Assembly (NCBI RefSeq): GCF_900114155.1
Contig: NZ_FOSC01000004.1
Span: 213,355-277,354, forward strand
DNA length: 64,000 nucleotides
DNA from: Marinobacter persicus
Lineage (GTDB): Bacteria > Pseudomonadota > Gammaproteobacteria > Pseudomonadales > Oleiphilaceae
Direction: 5' to 3'
Position numbers and translations under genes: made by a program. Numbering within the stretch: position 1 is the stretch's first letter; every line of letters begins with the position of its first letter. Shown here in pieces: positions 1-9,481 of the stretch. The notes under the pieces are model-generated. The model had not been told where the DNA came from, did not search any database, and saw only the letters and a program-made list of their open reading frames with translations.

Positions 1-1391
1 CCAGTGTGACCCCTTACGAATACGACCTGCGCCTGGCCGTGCGCAAATCCAGCCCGGAACTGCACCGGTTGCTGAACAAGGCGCTCAATAACCTGCCGGA
101 CTCGGAAACCGAGGAGGTCTACAACCGCTGGATTGATCTGGACATTGAACAGCGCACCGACTACACGGTTGTGCGCCGGATCGTGCTGATTGCCATCGTG
201 GTGGTGCTGATGTTCCTGTACTGGAACCGCAAGCTGTCGCTGGAAGTGGATGAGCGCATCCGCTCGGAGAACGCCTTGCGCCGCAGTGAGGACGAGCTGC
301 GCGCCGCCAAGCTGGAAGCGGAACGCCTGGCGCGCCAGGCGGAGGCCGCCAGCCGCTCGAAAAGTGAGTTCCTGGCCAACATGTCCCATGAGATCCGCAC
401 GCCCATGAATGCGGTGATTGGCTACAGCGACCTGCTGTACAACAGCGTCAAAGACCCTCAGCAGCGTAACTACCTGAACGCCATCCGGGCCGGCAGCCGT
501 AGTCTGCTGATGCTGATCAACGACATCCTGGACCTGTCCCGTATTGAAGCCGGCAAGATGCGCCTGGATTTTACCCCGGTATCGATTCGCCGGTTGCTCA
601 GCGATGTGCGTCATATTTTCGATTTGCGGGCCACCGAGCAGGGCATTTCCCTGGAAGTCAGCGTGGTGTCCGGGATGCCGGATGCGATGATTCTGGACGA
701 GACCCGTCTGCGCCAGGTGCTGTTCAACCTGGTGGGCAACGCCATCAAGTTCACCCACGAGGGTGAAGTCACGGTTCGTGCCAGCGCCGAGGAGCTGGAG
801 CATTCTGGCAGGGAATCCGGGGAAACCCGCCATTACCGGTTGGTGATCACCGTGACCGACACCGGTGTTGGCATTGCCCCGGACCAGCAGGAGCGCATTT
901 TCGATGCCTTCGAACAGCAGGAGGGCCAGAGCTCCCGACGCTACGGTGGTACCGGCCTTGGCCTGGCCATCAGCCGCAAGCTGGTGGAAATGATGGGTGG
1001 CAAGCTGACCGTGGAAAGTGAGCAGAACAAAGGCTCAACGTTCACCGTTATCCTGCCACGGGTTGAGGCCACGGTGGAGCAGGCCGAGGAAGAAGGTGAA
1101 CCGAAAGAGTCGGACCGCCTGCTGGCCCAGACCATGAGCCTGCGTGAGCGAAGCTGGCTGCGGGAAAAACTGGCGCAGGATTTTGGCAACGAATGGCAGG
1201 ACGTGCGTGAAAGCGGTGACCCGGAACAGATGAAGGATTTCGCCCTGCGGGTGATGGAGTGGGGCAAGCGGTACCGGTCGTCCTCCGCGATCCGTTACGG
1301 CGAAAAACTGTTGGCGGATGTGGAGGCGTTCAACCTGGATGCGGTGAACTCGGCGCTGGAAGCCTTCCCGAATCTCCTCGGGCAGAAGTAA
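1..1391 (+). CDS. Sensor histidine kinase, C-terminal part (5' end outside window)
   Basis: The gene enters from the left edge; the frame is open to base 1, so the true start is not visible. The first ~45 residues resemble the tail of a periplasmic SBP_bac_3 sensor domain. A membrane segment follows (about 58-72), then a short coiled coil, a HisKA domain with the phospho-acceptor His in [10 protein letters not shown] (about residue 128), and a HATPase domain with N box (NLVGNAIKF), DTGVGI and GGTGLGLAI. This fits a BvgS/EvgS-like membrane kinase. The last ~80 residues resemble the tail usually found after a receiver domain in hybrid kinases, but no receiver is present. The signal and the partner regulator are unknown. 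Confidence 0.85.
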   Translation, partial: SVTPYEYDLRLAVRKSSPELHRLLNKALNNLPDSETEEVYNRWIDLDIEQRTDYTVVRRIVLIAIVVVLMFLYWNRKLSLEVDERIRSENALRRSEDELRAAKLEAERLARQAEAASRSKSEFLANMSHEIRTPMNAVIGYSDLLYNSVKDPQQRNYLNAIRAGSRSLLMLINDILDLSRIEAGKMRLDFTPVSIRRLLSDVRHIFDLRATEQGISLEVSVVSGMPDAMILDETRLRQVLFNLVGNAIKFTHEGEVTVRASAEELEHSGRESGETRHYRLVITVTDTGVGIAPDQQERIFDAFEQQEGQSSRRYGGTGLGLAISRKLVEMMGGKLTVESEQNKGSTFTVILPRVEATVEQAEEEGEPKESDRLLAQTMSLRERSWLREKLAQDFGNEWQDVRESGDPEQMKDFALRVMEWGKRYRSSSAIRYGEKLLADVEAFNLDAVNSALEAFPNLLGQK

Positions 1392-1399
1392 GCGGGCCG

Positions 1400-1771
1400 T
1401 CAGAGGCAGTCGAACTGGGAGCGGCGATCAAAGGCGACAGATACCATGTCGTAGCCGGAATCGGACAGCGAGCGGATCAGTTCCCGGTTCTCCAGCAGGG
1501 CCTTGCAGGCTTTATGAACGCTGGCCTGAAGCTGGTCGCCGGCTGGCATCTGGTCGGTAAAGCGGAAATCGACGATCAGGTATTTGCGTTCCACCGGTGA
1601 GGCTTCGGGGATGTCCTGGCGCTCCACGCTCTCGTGACCAATGTAGGCGGCCAGGTCCTGGGGGAATACGTCGCTCATCAGCAGGTCGAGATTTTCCGCC
1701 TGGGCTGGCAGCCCGAAGAGGGAGAGGCCCATGGCGAGCAAAGGAGCCGGGATGAAAGTCTGGATGCGCAT
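1400..1771 (-). CDS. Small secreted protein of unknown function
   Basis: This encodes 123 residues with a clear N-terminal signal peptide ending near AQA-EN, so export to the periplasm is likely. I do not recognise the mature part; it is short, mostly soluble and has two cysteines (KACKAL and the C-terminal FDCL). It converges on the kinase gene with only 8 bases between their ends. Codon use matches neighbouring genes, which supports a real gene. Function is unassigned. Confidence 0.6.
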   Translation of the reverse strand: MRIQTFIPAPLLAMGLSLFGLPAQAENLDLLMSDVFPQDLAAYIGHESVERQDIPEASPVERKYLIVDFRFTDQMPAGDQLQASVHKACKALLENRELIRSLSDSGYDMVSVAFDRRSQFDCL

Positions 1772-1951
1772 ACGAGATCCTGCCTGGGTTCGTTACGCTC
1801 CCTGTAACGTTGTGTAACCAATCTGTCATTATTATGGCAGAGAGTGTCGCAGCTTACTTCATATTTTCAAGTGTTTTTTGCCTCGGATCCGGCGCTTGAT
1901 TTGGGCTATCATGGAAACAGACTCATTCAGGATGAAGAACGGGAAGTAGCC

Positions 1952-2569
1952 ATGTTCCAGCTTGTGTTCAAGGGCGAGTGTGTCGAGGGTACCGACCTGC
2001 AAACAGCCCGCAACAACGCCAAAACACTGTTCAAGGCCAGTGTCGAGCAACTGGACCGGATGTTCAGTGGTCAGCCGGTGGTCATTCGCAACAAACTCGA
2101 GCAGGTGCAGGCGGAAAAATACCGTACGGTTCTGGCCAAGCACGGCATGGTGGCCTACGTGCAACCCATGCCCGGTACTGAGGCCAAACCCTCGGCGCCA
2201 GAGCGGCCCGAGCAACCGCAGGCCGCCAGCAAAGCACCGGAGTCCTCTTCGCGGCAAGCCACCGCTGACAAACCCGCGGCGCCACAGCCAGACCCGAAAG
2301 CGGGGCCAAAAACCGAGCCGGGTGACCGCCTGCCGGTTGCCGGTGAAAAGGTGGATGACATTCTGGCCGGCTCGGCCCTGAGCCTCGACCCCGCCGGCGT
2401 CAGACTGGTCGAGGTGCCCGAGGAACAGGCGCCCATGTTCGAACACCTGGATGAATGGAGCCTGGCGCCTCCCGGTACGGATCTTGGGGTTGAGCGGGAC
2501 CTGCCCCCGCCCGTGGTTCCGGATGTTTCTCACCTGTCCCTGGCCGATGATGACACGCACAAAGACTGA
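1952..2569 (+). CDS. Hypothetical protein with N-terminal basic domain and Pro/Ala-rich linker
   Basis: A longer frame opens at 1844, but the ATG at 1952 follows GGGAAG and gives a natural start (MFQLVFKGE). Residues 1-72 form a compact domain of a kind seen at the N-terminus of several gammaproteobacterial proteins; I recognise only the pattern (FxGxPVVIRxxL...AEKYRxxLxxxG). Residues ~75-130 are rich in Pro, Ala, Lys and Glu and look disordered, and the C-terminus is acidic. No catalytic motif is visible. An intrinsic terminator follows 23 bases after the stop. Confidence 0.6.
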   Translation: MFQLVFKGECVEGTDLQTARNNAKTLFKASVEQLDRMFSGQPVVIRNKLEQVQAEKYRTVLAKHGMVAYVQPMPGTEAKPSAPERPEQPQAASKAPESSSRQATADKPAAPQPDPKAGPKTEPGDRLPVAGEKVDDILAGSALSLDPAGVRLVEVPEEQAPMFEHLDEWSLAPPGTDLGVERDLPPPVVPDVSHLSLADDDTHKD

Positions 2570-4805
2570 TCGTTCTGCACTTCCATGCCGAAACCGCTCC
2601 CGGTGGAGCGGTTTTTTCATTCTCACGATGCTGGCAAGCCTGCTGATAGCGGGTTCAGCCAACGCCGACACCAACGAGCGCCCGACCGTGGGGCTGGTGC
2701 TCAGCGGTGGTGGCGCCAAGGGCATGGCTCATGTGGGCGTGCTGCGGGTGCTGGAAGAAATACGCGTGCCGGTTGATCTGGTGGTGGGCACCAGCGCGGG
2801 GTCGGCGGTGGCTGCCCTGTATGCCTCTGGCATGCCGGTGGATGAAATTGAAAAACGCTTTCTGGAACTGGACTGGCTGGCCAGCTTTCGTGACGACCCG
2901 GGTCGTGTGTACAAACCTGTGCGCCGAAAGCAGAACGACTGGCGCCTGCCGCTGGTGCCCGGACTGGGCGTCAGTACCGAGGGTTTCCACTTGGGGGGAG
3001 GCCTGGTGGCGGGCCAGAACCTGGGGTTTATCCTCAATGAGCTGACCCGCAATGCGGCACTGGTGGAAGACTTCGACGATCTGACCATCCCGTTCCGGGC
3101 AGTTGCCACCGATCTCGAGACCGGGGTTGAGGTGGTGATTGGTCAGGGCAACCTGGCCGAAGCCATCCGTGCCAGCATGAGCATTCCGGGCGTTTATGCG
3201 CCGGTGGAGCGGCATGGGAGGCTGCTGGTTGACGGTGGTATCGCCAATAACCTGCCGGTCAGTGTGGCCCGGGACATGGGTGCCGACGTGGTGATTGCCG
3301 TCGATATCACCGATCCGCTGTTGAGCAGTGAAGACATGCGCGAGGCGTTCTCGGTCATCGGTCAGCTCACCACCTTGCTCACCCGCCGCAACACCGAGCA
3401 CCAGCTGGCCCGTCTGAGGGATAACGACATCCTGATTCGCCCGGACCTGGAAGGCTACGGATCGGCCGATTTCTACGATGGTCCGGCACTGTTTGAACTG
3501 GGGGCCTCCGCCGCCCGAGAGCACGCGGTCGCCCTTAACCGACTGCAAGTCAGTGAGCGTGACTGGCAGGCGGTACGGGGACAGCTCGAACAGGAGCCGT
3601 CAGCCCCCGGCGTCATCGCACGGATCGATTTCCGCCAGGGGGATCGCCTTGCCAGTGATTTCCTGCGCCAGCGGATTCGTCAGCAAATTGGTCAGCCGCT
3701 GGATGTGCCGCAGCTGGAGGCGGACCTGAAGCGAATCTATGGCCTGGGGTACTACGAGAGCGTGACCTGGTCCCTCAAGCCCGGTGATGATGGCCCGGTG
3801 CTAGTGATCCGGGCCCGTGAGAAAAGCTGGGGGCCGAACTATCTGTCGTTTGGCCTGAATTACGAAGACAACTTTGACGGCGACACCCGCTTTAACCTGG
3901 CTGCCGGCCTGCGCATGACCGAACTCAACCGGCTGGGGGCGGAATGGCAAACGGGCGTGCAGTTGGGCACCCAGCCCTGGTTGCGCAGCCAGTGGTATCA
4001 GCCGCTGGGTTACGGCTACGACCAGTTTGCAGTGGTGGGGCTGGAATACAATCGTGATGATTACAGCATTTATGACAACGGTCAGCGCATTGCCGAGGTG
4101 GATGTGACCTCCCGTCAGTTTGATCTGGCGCTGGGCATGGAACTGGGAGGTAACGCCGAGGTGCGGGCCGGCTGGGTGCGGGGTATTGCAACGGTTGAGG
4201 ATAATCTTGGCGCGCCGGTGGCTCCCACCGATGACGTGCATCAGGGGTATCTGTCGCTGCAGCTGGTGCACGATTCCCTGAGCGATGCGTTTTATCCCAA
4301 ATCCGGTGCCTTCGCGGGCATCCGGGGCAGAATGGAGCGCCCGGGGCTGGGCTCGGATCGCAATTTCGACGCGTTGCGGGTGATGGCGCTGGGCACGGGC
4401 AGCTGGAAACGCTTTAACCTGACGGGCCTGGCCTGGGGCCGGACCATCACCCGGGGTGAGCCGGGGCTGGAGAACCTGGCCCGATTGGGCGGCTTCCGGC
4501 GGTTGTCGGCGTACGCGCCGGGGCAGATCACCGGCAATGACGCGGCCTTGTTCTCGGTTTATGCCCGCCGTGAATTCGGCGGCCCGGTGGTGCCCTGGTT
4601 CGCCGGTGTTGGCTTTGAAACCGGCAATGCCTGGGAGACCATGGACGATGCCCGCTGGTCCGACATGGTGCGTTCCTACAGCCTGTTTGCCGGCGTGGAC
4701 ACGTTTCTGGGGCCGGTGCAGCTGTCCGGCTCCTACAACAACGAGGATGACTGGACGGCTTACCTGAATATCGGGTTTTCGTTCAGTCAGTTGTTCTACG
4801 AGTAA
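2547..4805 (+). CDS. Patatin-like phospholipase fused to outer-membrane barrel (PlpD-like, type Vd)
   Basis: The protein has a signal peptide, a patatin domain with oxyanion GGGAKG, nucleophile motif GTSAGS and catalytic Asp in VDGGIANN, one POTRA-like segment, and a C-terminal Omp85-type 16-strand barrel domain ending in FSFSQLFYE. This order matches the PlpD/type Vd autotransporter family, in which the barrel carries a lipase to the surface. The start is uncertain. ATGs at 2547/2550 overlap the previous gene and give a normal signal peptide with a basic n-region; ATG 2628 would leave a signal peptide of only ~13 residues. No strong ribosome site is visible for either. Lipase activity and surface export are inferred from the family. 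Confidence 0.88.
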   Translation: MMTRTKTDRSALPCRNRSRWSGFFILTMLASLLIAGSANADTNERPTVGLVLSGGGAKGMAHVGVLRVLEEIRVPVDLVVGTSAGSAVAALYASGMPVDEIEKRFLELDWLASFRDDPGRVYKPVRRKQNDWRLPLVPGLGVSTEGFHLGGGLVAGQNLGFILNELTRNAALVEDFDDLTIPFRAVATDLETGVEVVIGQGNLAEAIRASMSIPGVYAPVERHGRLLVDGGIANNLPVSVARDMGADVVIAVDITDPLLSSEDMREAFSVIGQLTTLLTRRNTEHQLARLRDNDILIRPDLEGYGSADFYDGPALFELGASAAREHAVALNRLQVSERDWQAVRGQLEQEPSAPGVIARIDFRQGDRLASDFLRQRIRQQIGQPLDVPQLEADLKRIYGLGYYESVTWSLKPGDDGPVLVIRAREKSWGPNYLSFGLNYEDNFDGDTRFNLAAGLRMTELNRLGAEWQTGVQLGTQPWLRSQWYQPLGYGYDQFAVVGLEYNRDDYSIYDNGQRIAEVDVTSRQFDLALGMELGGNAEVRAGWVRGIATVEDNLGAPVAPTDDVHQGYLSLQLVHDSLSDAFYPKSGAFAGIRGRMERPGLGSDRNFDALRVMALGTGSWKRFNLTGLAWGRTITRGEPGLENLARLGGFRRLSAYAPGQITGNDAALFSVYARREFGGPVVPWFAGVGFETGNAWETMDDARWSDMVRSYSLFAGVDTFLGPVQLSGSYNNEDDWTAYLNIGFSFSQLFYE
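2592..2617 (+). terminator. Intrinsic terminator inside the leader of the next gene
   Basis: A perfect 9-bp stem (AACCGCTCC / GGAGCGGTT) with a CGGT loop runs into six T residues. It fits a rho-independent terminator for the gene ending at 2569. It lies within the probable signal-peptide coding region of the patatin gene. Confidence 0.75.
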
Positions 4806-4812
4806 TGTTCCC

Positions 4813-4927
4813 GGGCACAGGCGGGTAGGCCTTTCCAAAACACGCCACGCAAGTACGTCCCTGTAGGGCTTGACTGCAGCCATCCATGGCTGCAGACAGT
4901 TTTGGAAAGGCCTACCCGCCTGTACCC
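4813..4927. repeat. Long inverted-repeat element, copy 1
   Basis: The outer arms 4818-4841 and 4899-4922 are a perfect 24-bp inverted repeat and extend outward with one mismatch. An inner 10-bp stem (CTGCAGCCAT/ATGGCTGCAG) lies at 4874-4895. On the minus strand the core contains TGCAGTCAAGC and TACAGGGACGTA, shared with the copy at 32083. It sits between two converging genes (patatin and cardiolipin synthase). Confidence 0.85.
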
Positions 4928-4942
4928 TAAATCATTGCTATC

Positions 4943-6376
4943 TCATAGCAGTGGCGCCAGCAACCGCACTGCGCGGCAGGCCAGGCGGAAGGCGAGGGAG
5001 CGGTCCTGGTAATCGGCGGGCGTCAGCAGCCGGCATTGCTGGAAATCGTCGGAGAGCATCTTGTCCACCTCGGCAATAAAATGGGGGTGGGTGTTGATGG
5101 CGGTGATCTCGAAATTCAGCCGCATGGAGCGGTTATCCAGATTGGCGGTGCCAATGGCCGCGTAGCGATCGTCCACCAGCACCACCTTCTGGTGCATGAA
5201 ACCCGGCTGGTAGCGGTAAATGCCGATGCCGGCCTGGCAGGCCTGCACCAGGTAGGAATAGGCTGCCAGGCTGACCAGTGCGCTGTCCGCTTTCTCCGGA
5301 ATCAGCACGCGCACGTCCACCCCCCTCAGAGCCGCCAGTTGCAGCGCATTGATTACCTGGAAATCGGGTACGAAGTAGGGCGACGTCAGCCAGATCCTGT
5401 CCCGGGCGTTGTTGATGCAGTTGAGGAAGAACAGGCTGCAGGTTTCCCAGGTATCGGCCGGACCAGTGGGTAGAATCAGCACTTCCTCGTCCCCCGGCGG
5501 ATGGCTCATCGGCTGCCAGTTGAGCTCGGGGCGCTCGCCGCTGGCCCAGTTCCAGTCTTCCAGCCAGGCCAGTTGCAGACCGGTAACCGCCGGGCCCTCG
5601 ATCCGGCAATGGCTGTCGCGCCAGGGCTCCTGGTCCATGGCCGTGCCCAGGTATTCATCGCCCAGATTGATGCCGCCGACAAAGCCCACCTGGCCATCAC
5701 AGACCAGCAGCTTCCGGTGATTGCGGAAGTTGATCTGGAATCGCCGGGTGCGCAGGTTACCGCGACCGAACGAGGCAATGCGGGCGCCGGCGGCGGACAG
5801 TTCCCGCAACCAGCGTTTGGCCAGAAAGGCGCTGCCAATGTCGTCGTACAGCAGCCAGACCTGCACGCCCTGGGCCAGCTTGCGCTCCAGAATGGCCTTG
5901 ATTCGCTGGCCCACCCGGTCGGAACGGACGATGTAGAATTCCAGCAGGATGTACTCGCGGGCGTCTTCCATGGCGTCGAACAGGGCCTGGAAGGTGGCTT
6001 CGCCGTCTTTCAGCAGGGTGCTTCGGTTGCCGCTGGTGAACGGTTGCCGGCCGAGCTTGCACAGCACCTGCAGTTCGTTGTCGAAGTGTGGCTCTCCCTG
6101 GCGGGGCATGGAGGTGGTTTGCTGCTCGAATTCATCAAGCAGGCCGGTCAGGTTTTTCTGGCCCATGCGCCGGGCGGTAACGTAGCCACCAAAGCGGTAG
6201 CGACCAATCATCAGGAACAGGGGCACGGCCACGTAGGGCAGGCCAATCAGGGCGATGATCCAGGCAATGGCTCCCTGGGCCGTGCGGTAGGTCAGAAGAA
6301 TCCGGTAAATGCATGCCAGTGCGGCCAGGTACAACCCGGCCACCATAACCGCAATAAAAGAAAAGTCCCCGCTCAT
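4943..6376 (-). CDS. cls: Cardiolipin synthase (phospholipase D family)
   Basis: At 477 residues this has the normal length for a ClsA-type enzyme, which joins phospholipids to make cardiolipin at the inner membrane. Two N-terminal membrane segments (about 5-27 and 35-57) are followed by two PLD domains with HxKxxxxD motifs: NHRKLLVCD near residue 220 and MHQKVVLVD near 395. It is transcribed away from the esterase gene at 6526, and its 3' end faces repeat copy 1. Confidence 0.93.
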   Translation of the reverse strand: MSGDFSFIAVMVAGLYLAALACIYRILLTYRTAQGAIAWIIALIGLPYVAVPLFLMIGRYRFGGYVTARRMGQKNLTGLLDEFEQQTTSMPRQGEPHFDNELQVLCKLGRQPFTSGNRSTLLKDGEATFQALFDAMEDAREYILLEFYIVRSDRVGQRIKAILERKLAQGVQVWLLYDDIGSAFLAKRWLRELSAAGARIASFGRGNLRTRRFQINFRNHRKLLVCDGQVGFVGGINLGDEYLGTAMDQEPWRDSHCRIEGPAVTGLQLAWLEDWNWASGERPELNWQPMSHPPGDEEVLILPTGPADTWETCSLFFLNCINNARDRIWLTSPYFVPDFQVINALQLAALRGVDVRVLIPEKADSALVSLAAYSYLVQACQAGIGIYRYQPGFMHQKVVLVDDRYAAIGTANLDNRSMRLNFEITAINTHPHFIAEVDKMLSDDFQQCRLLTPADYQDRSLAFRLACRAVRLLAPLL

Positions 6377-6525
6377 GGGTTATTCATCCGCCCCCTGGAA
6401 AATAGCGCCCATTCTTTGTACCCCATCGCTGTCCCGGGCGCAAAACCACCGTAATGATAGCCCTTGCCACCGGCTCTGGCGGTGGTAGTGTAGCGGTTTC
6501 TGTGTACGAGGGGAGGTTTCTACCC

Positions 6526-7317
6526 ATGAGTGTCGAGCTCAACTATCGCATCAGTGGTGAAGGCGAGCCGCTGATTGTTTTGCACGGGCTGTTCGGCTCG
6601 CTGGACAACCTGGGTGGTATCGCCCGGCGCCTGGAGGACCGCTGGCAGATTCATGCGCTGGACTTGCGCAACCACGGTAGCTCGCCTCATACGGAGGAGA
6701 TGAGTTATCCGGCCATGGCGGCCGATGTGGTGGCTTACATGGATGCCAGGGGGCTGAGCCAGGCCAGCATTCTGGGCCACTCCATGGGTGGCAAGGTGGC
6801 CATGCAGGTGGCGTTGAGTTATCCGCAGCGGGTGCGGTCTGTGATTGCGGCGGACATTGCACCGGTGGGGTATGAGCCGCGCCACGATGAGATTCTCGAT
6901 GGTCTGAATGCGCTTGATTTCGCACGGGTCAAAAGCCGGAGGGATGCGGACAGGCAACTGGCGGAGTATGTGGACACGCCGGGCGTTCGGCAGTTTTTGC
7001 TGAAAAACATGGAGCGGGTGCCGGCGGATGAACAATCCGGCGGTGGGCCGACGTTTCGCTGGCGGCTGAACCTGCCGGTGATTGATGCCTGTTACGCCAA
7101 CATCGCGGCCGCACCGGAGGGTGACGGCCCGTTTGAAGGGCCGGTTTTGTTTATCAAGGGCGGGGATTCGCCTTACATTCAAAAGCAGCACCAACAGACC
7201 ATCAACACCCTGTTCCCTGCTGCCGAGCTGCGTATTATCGAGGGCACCGGCCACTGGCTGCATGCGGAAAAGCCGGATACCTTCGCGGCGTTGTGCCGTC
7301 GTTTCCTGGAACGATGA
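6526..7317 (+). CDS. Alpha/beta-fold esterase, YbfF-like
   Basis: The ATG at 6526 follows GGGGAGG at good spacing, so it is preferred over the longer frame from 6454. The 263-residue product has the alpha/beta hydrolase pattern: HGLFGSLDN oxyanion loop, nucleophile elbow GHSMGG, a later Asp region and catalytic His in GTGHWLHAE. This resembles E. coli YbfF, an acyl-CoA/ester hydrolase. The natural substrate is not known from sequence. Confidence 0.85.
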   Translation: MSVELNYRISGEGEPLIVLHGLFGSLDNLGGIARRLEDRWQIHALDLRNHGSSPHTEEMSYPAMAADVVAYMDARGLSQASILGHSMGGKVAMQVALSYPQRVRSVIAADIAPVGYEPRHDEILDGLNALDFARVKSRRDADRQLAEYVDTPGVRQFLLKNMERVPADEQSGGGPTFRWRLNLPVIDACYANIAAAPEGDGPFEGPVLFIKGGDSPYIQKQHQQTINTLFPAAELRIIEGTGHWLHAEKPDTFAALCRRFLER

Positions 7318-7421
7318 GCGAAGCGGCGATGGATTGTCAGTCGCGGGACGATATCTGCTAAGGTGAACCTCTCCGGCCGGGGGTCTGTGTACCCTCCGAT
7401 GCATCAACAGGTCACGCGCAC

Positions 7422-8510
7422 ATGATGAAATGGTTGCTCATTGGCTTGCTGGCAGTCTTTCTTCTGCTGGGCAGTTTTTTGCTGACACCCTCACCGGTGG
7501 ACAGCAAAGCCTGGCAGGCACCCGCACCACCAGCCATGAACGGCATTCTGGCAGCCAACGAACGTTTGCGACTGGCCGATTTGCTGGCCCGTGGTCAGGT
7601 GAGCGGACCCAAAGACGTGGCGGTTTCGGCCGACGGCACGGTGTACTCCGGTACCGCCGATGGCCGCATTGTACGCCTGGATGCCGAGGGCCGGGCACAT
7701 ACCTGGGTGAATACCGGCGGCCGGCCCATGGGGCTGGCGTTTGACGCCAGCGGCAACCTGATTGTTGCCGACGCCAGACGGGGTCTGCTCTCCATCAGCC
7801 CGGAGAGGGAGGTTTCAGTCCTGGCGCGGGAAGCCCGGGGTACCCTGTTCCGGCTGACCTCGGGGGTGGATGTGGCCCCGGACGGCCGTATTTATTTCAC
7901 CGATGCCAGCTCGACCCATACGCTGGACAATTATGTCTATGACCTGCTGGACATGCGTCCCCACGGTCGCCTGCTGCGGTATGATCCGGCCAACGGCCGT
8001 GTGCAGGTCTTGATGGATCACCTGCACTTTCCGGGCGGCGTGACGGTCGCCCCGGATGGTGGTCACCTGCTGCTGACCGAAACCTGGAAATACCGCATCC
8101 TGAAATACCGTCTGCGTGGGCCTGCCGAGGGCCAGGCCGAGGTGTTTGCCGACAATCTGCCGGGTTTCCCCGGCGATATGGGCATTGATCGGCAGGGCCG
8201 GCACTGGGTTGCGTTTCTGGCGCCCCGTCATCTGCAGGTTGATGCCCTGCATGGTCAGCCCTGGCTGAAAGACCTGGTGGCCAAGTTGCCCCGGTGGTTG
8301 CGGCCATGGCCGGAGCCTTACGGCCTGGTTGTGGCCTACGATGCCGACGGCCAGGCCCTGATCAGCCTGCACGATACCCGGGGTACCCGTTTGCGGGCAC
8401 TCACCTCGGTGACGCCGCAAGACGGTGCGCTATACTTTGGATCGCTGCACAACGACCGGATTGGCCGGTTGCCATTTCACGCCATTCCAGGCCTTGGAGA
8501 TGAATCATGA
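7422..8510 (+). CDS. Membrane-anchored SMP-30/strictosidine synthase-like beta-propeller protein
   Basis: The start is ATGATG at 7422/7425. An N-terminal hydrophobic segment (about 4-22) anchors a six-bladed beta-propeller with repeats such as GPKDVAVSADGTVYSG, GLAFDASGNLIVADA and GVDVAPDGRIYFTDAS. The pattern fits the strictosidine synthase-like/arylesterase group rather than true plant strictosidine synthases. A lactonase or esterase role is possible, but the substrate is unknown. The stop overlaps the start of the next gene by four bases, suggesting coupled translation with the oxidoreductase. Confidence 0.8.
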   Translation: MMKWLLIGLLAVFLLLGSFLLTPSPVDSKAWQAPAPPAMNGILAANERLRLADLLARGQVSGPKDVAVSADGTVYSGTADGRIVRLDAEGRAHTWVNTGGRPMGLAFDASGNLIVADARRGLLSISPEREVSVLAREARGTLFRLTSGVDVAPDGRIYFTDASSTHTLDNYVYDLLDMRPHGRLLRYDPANGRVQVLMDHLHFPGGVTVAPDGGHLLLTETWKYRILKYRLRGPAEGQAEVFADNLPGFPGDMGIDRQGRHWVAFLAPRHLQVDALHGQPWLKDLVAKLPRWLRPWPEPYGLVVAYDADGQALISLHDTRGTRLRALTSVTPQDGALYFGSLHNDRIGRLPFHAIPGLGDES

Positions 8511-9481
8511 GCCAGATCACTGAATCGACCCGGATGCGCTGTGTGCGCTATGAACAGTTCGGCGAGCGGGATGTCCTGCAGGTTGTCGAAACGGATCTGC
8601 CCCAACCCGGTCCGGATCAGGTACTGTTCCGCGTCCACGGTGCCGGGGTCAATCCCATTGACTGGAAAACCCGCAAGGGTCTGGGTTTCGCCGCCCGCCA
8701 GATCGAGAACCAACTGCCCTGGACGCCCGGCTATGACGCCGCCGGCGAGGTGGTCGCCGTGGGTGAAGAGGTCACCAGTCTGGTGCCGGGCGACCGGGTG
8801 ATGGGCATGATCGGTTTTCCAGCAGCCGGTGGTGCCTACGCCCAGTACGCCGTAGGCCGCGCTGACGAACTGGCCCTGGTGCCGGAAGAACTGGATCTGG
8901 TGACCGCCGGCGCCGTGCCGCTGGCGGCGTTGACCGCCTGGCAGGCCCTGTTTGAAATGGCCCGGCTGGAAGCGGGACAGAAAATTCTGGTGCAGGCCGG
9001 CGCTGGTGGTGTCGGGCATTTTGCCGTGCAGTTTGCCCTGGAGCGTGGTGCCCATGTGATTGCCACTGCGTCACCGGGAAACCGGGATTTTCTGGCGGAA
9101 CTGGGTGTACATGAGGTCATCGATTATCACGACACGGATATTGCCGAAGAATGCTACGGCCTGGACGTGGTGCTCGACCTGGTGGGGGGTGAGGCCGGCA
9201 AGCGGTCCCTGCATACCCTGGCGGAAACGGGGGTGCTGGTCACGGTGCCAACCGTCACCGCCGATGATATTGTCAGTGAGGCCGAAGCCATGGGTCTTCG
9301 TGCCCACGGCATGACCGTGCGCCCGGACAGCTTCCATCTCGATGAGATTGCCGAACTGATTGAAGACGGCGACGTGAAGGTACACATCGAGAAGGCGTTT
9401 GCGCTGGTGAACGCGGCCGACGCACATGAACTGCTTGAAGGCGGCCATGTGCGCGGGAAGCTGGTGCTGGACTGTCGTTAA
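8507..9481 (+). CDS. NADPH:quinone reductase-like zinc-independent alcohol dehydrogenase (MDR family)
   Basis: The 324-residue product has the GroES-like N-terminal part (GAGVNPIDWKTRKG) and a Rossmann NAD(P)-binding part (VQAGAGGVGHFAVQFA). The catalytic zinc cysteine and histidine of true alcohol dehydrogenases are not evident, as in quinone oxidoreductases. It overlaps the previous gene by ATGA, and its 3' end overlaps the converging antiporter gene by four bases. Its physiological electron acceptor cannot be assigned. Confidence 0.85.
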   Translation: MSQITESTRMRCVRYEQFGERDVLQVVETDLPQPGPDQVLFRVHGAGVNPIDWKTRKGLGFAARQIENQLPWTPGYDAAGEVVAVGEEVTSLVPGDRVMGMIGFPAAGGAYAQYAVGRADELALVPEELDLVTAGAVPLAALTAWQALFEMARLEAGQKILVQAGAGGVGHFAVQFALERGAHVIATASPGNRDFLAELGVHEVIDYHDTDIAEECYGLDVVLDLVGGEAGKRSLHTLAETGVLVTVPTVTADDIVSEAEAMGLRAHGMTVRPDSFHLDEIAELIEDGDVKVHIEKAFALVNAADAHELLEGGHVRGKLVLDCR

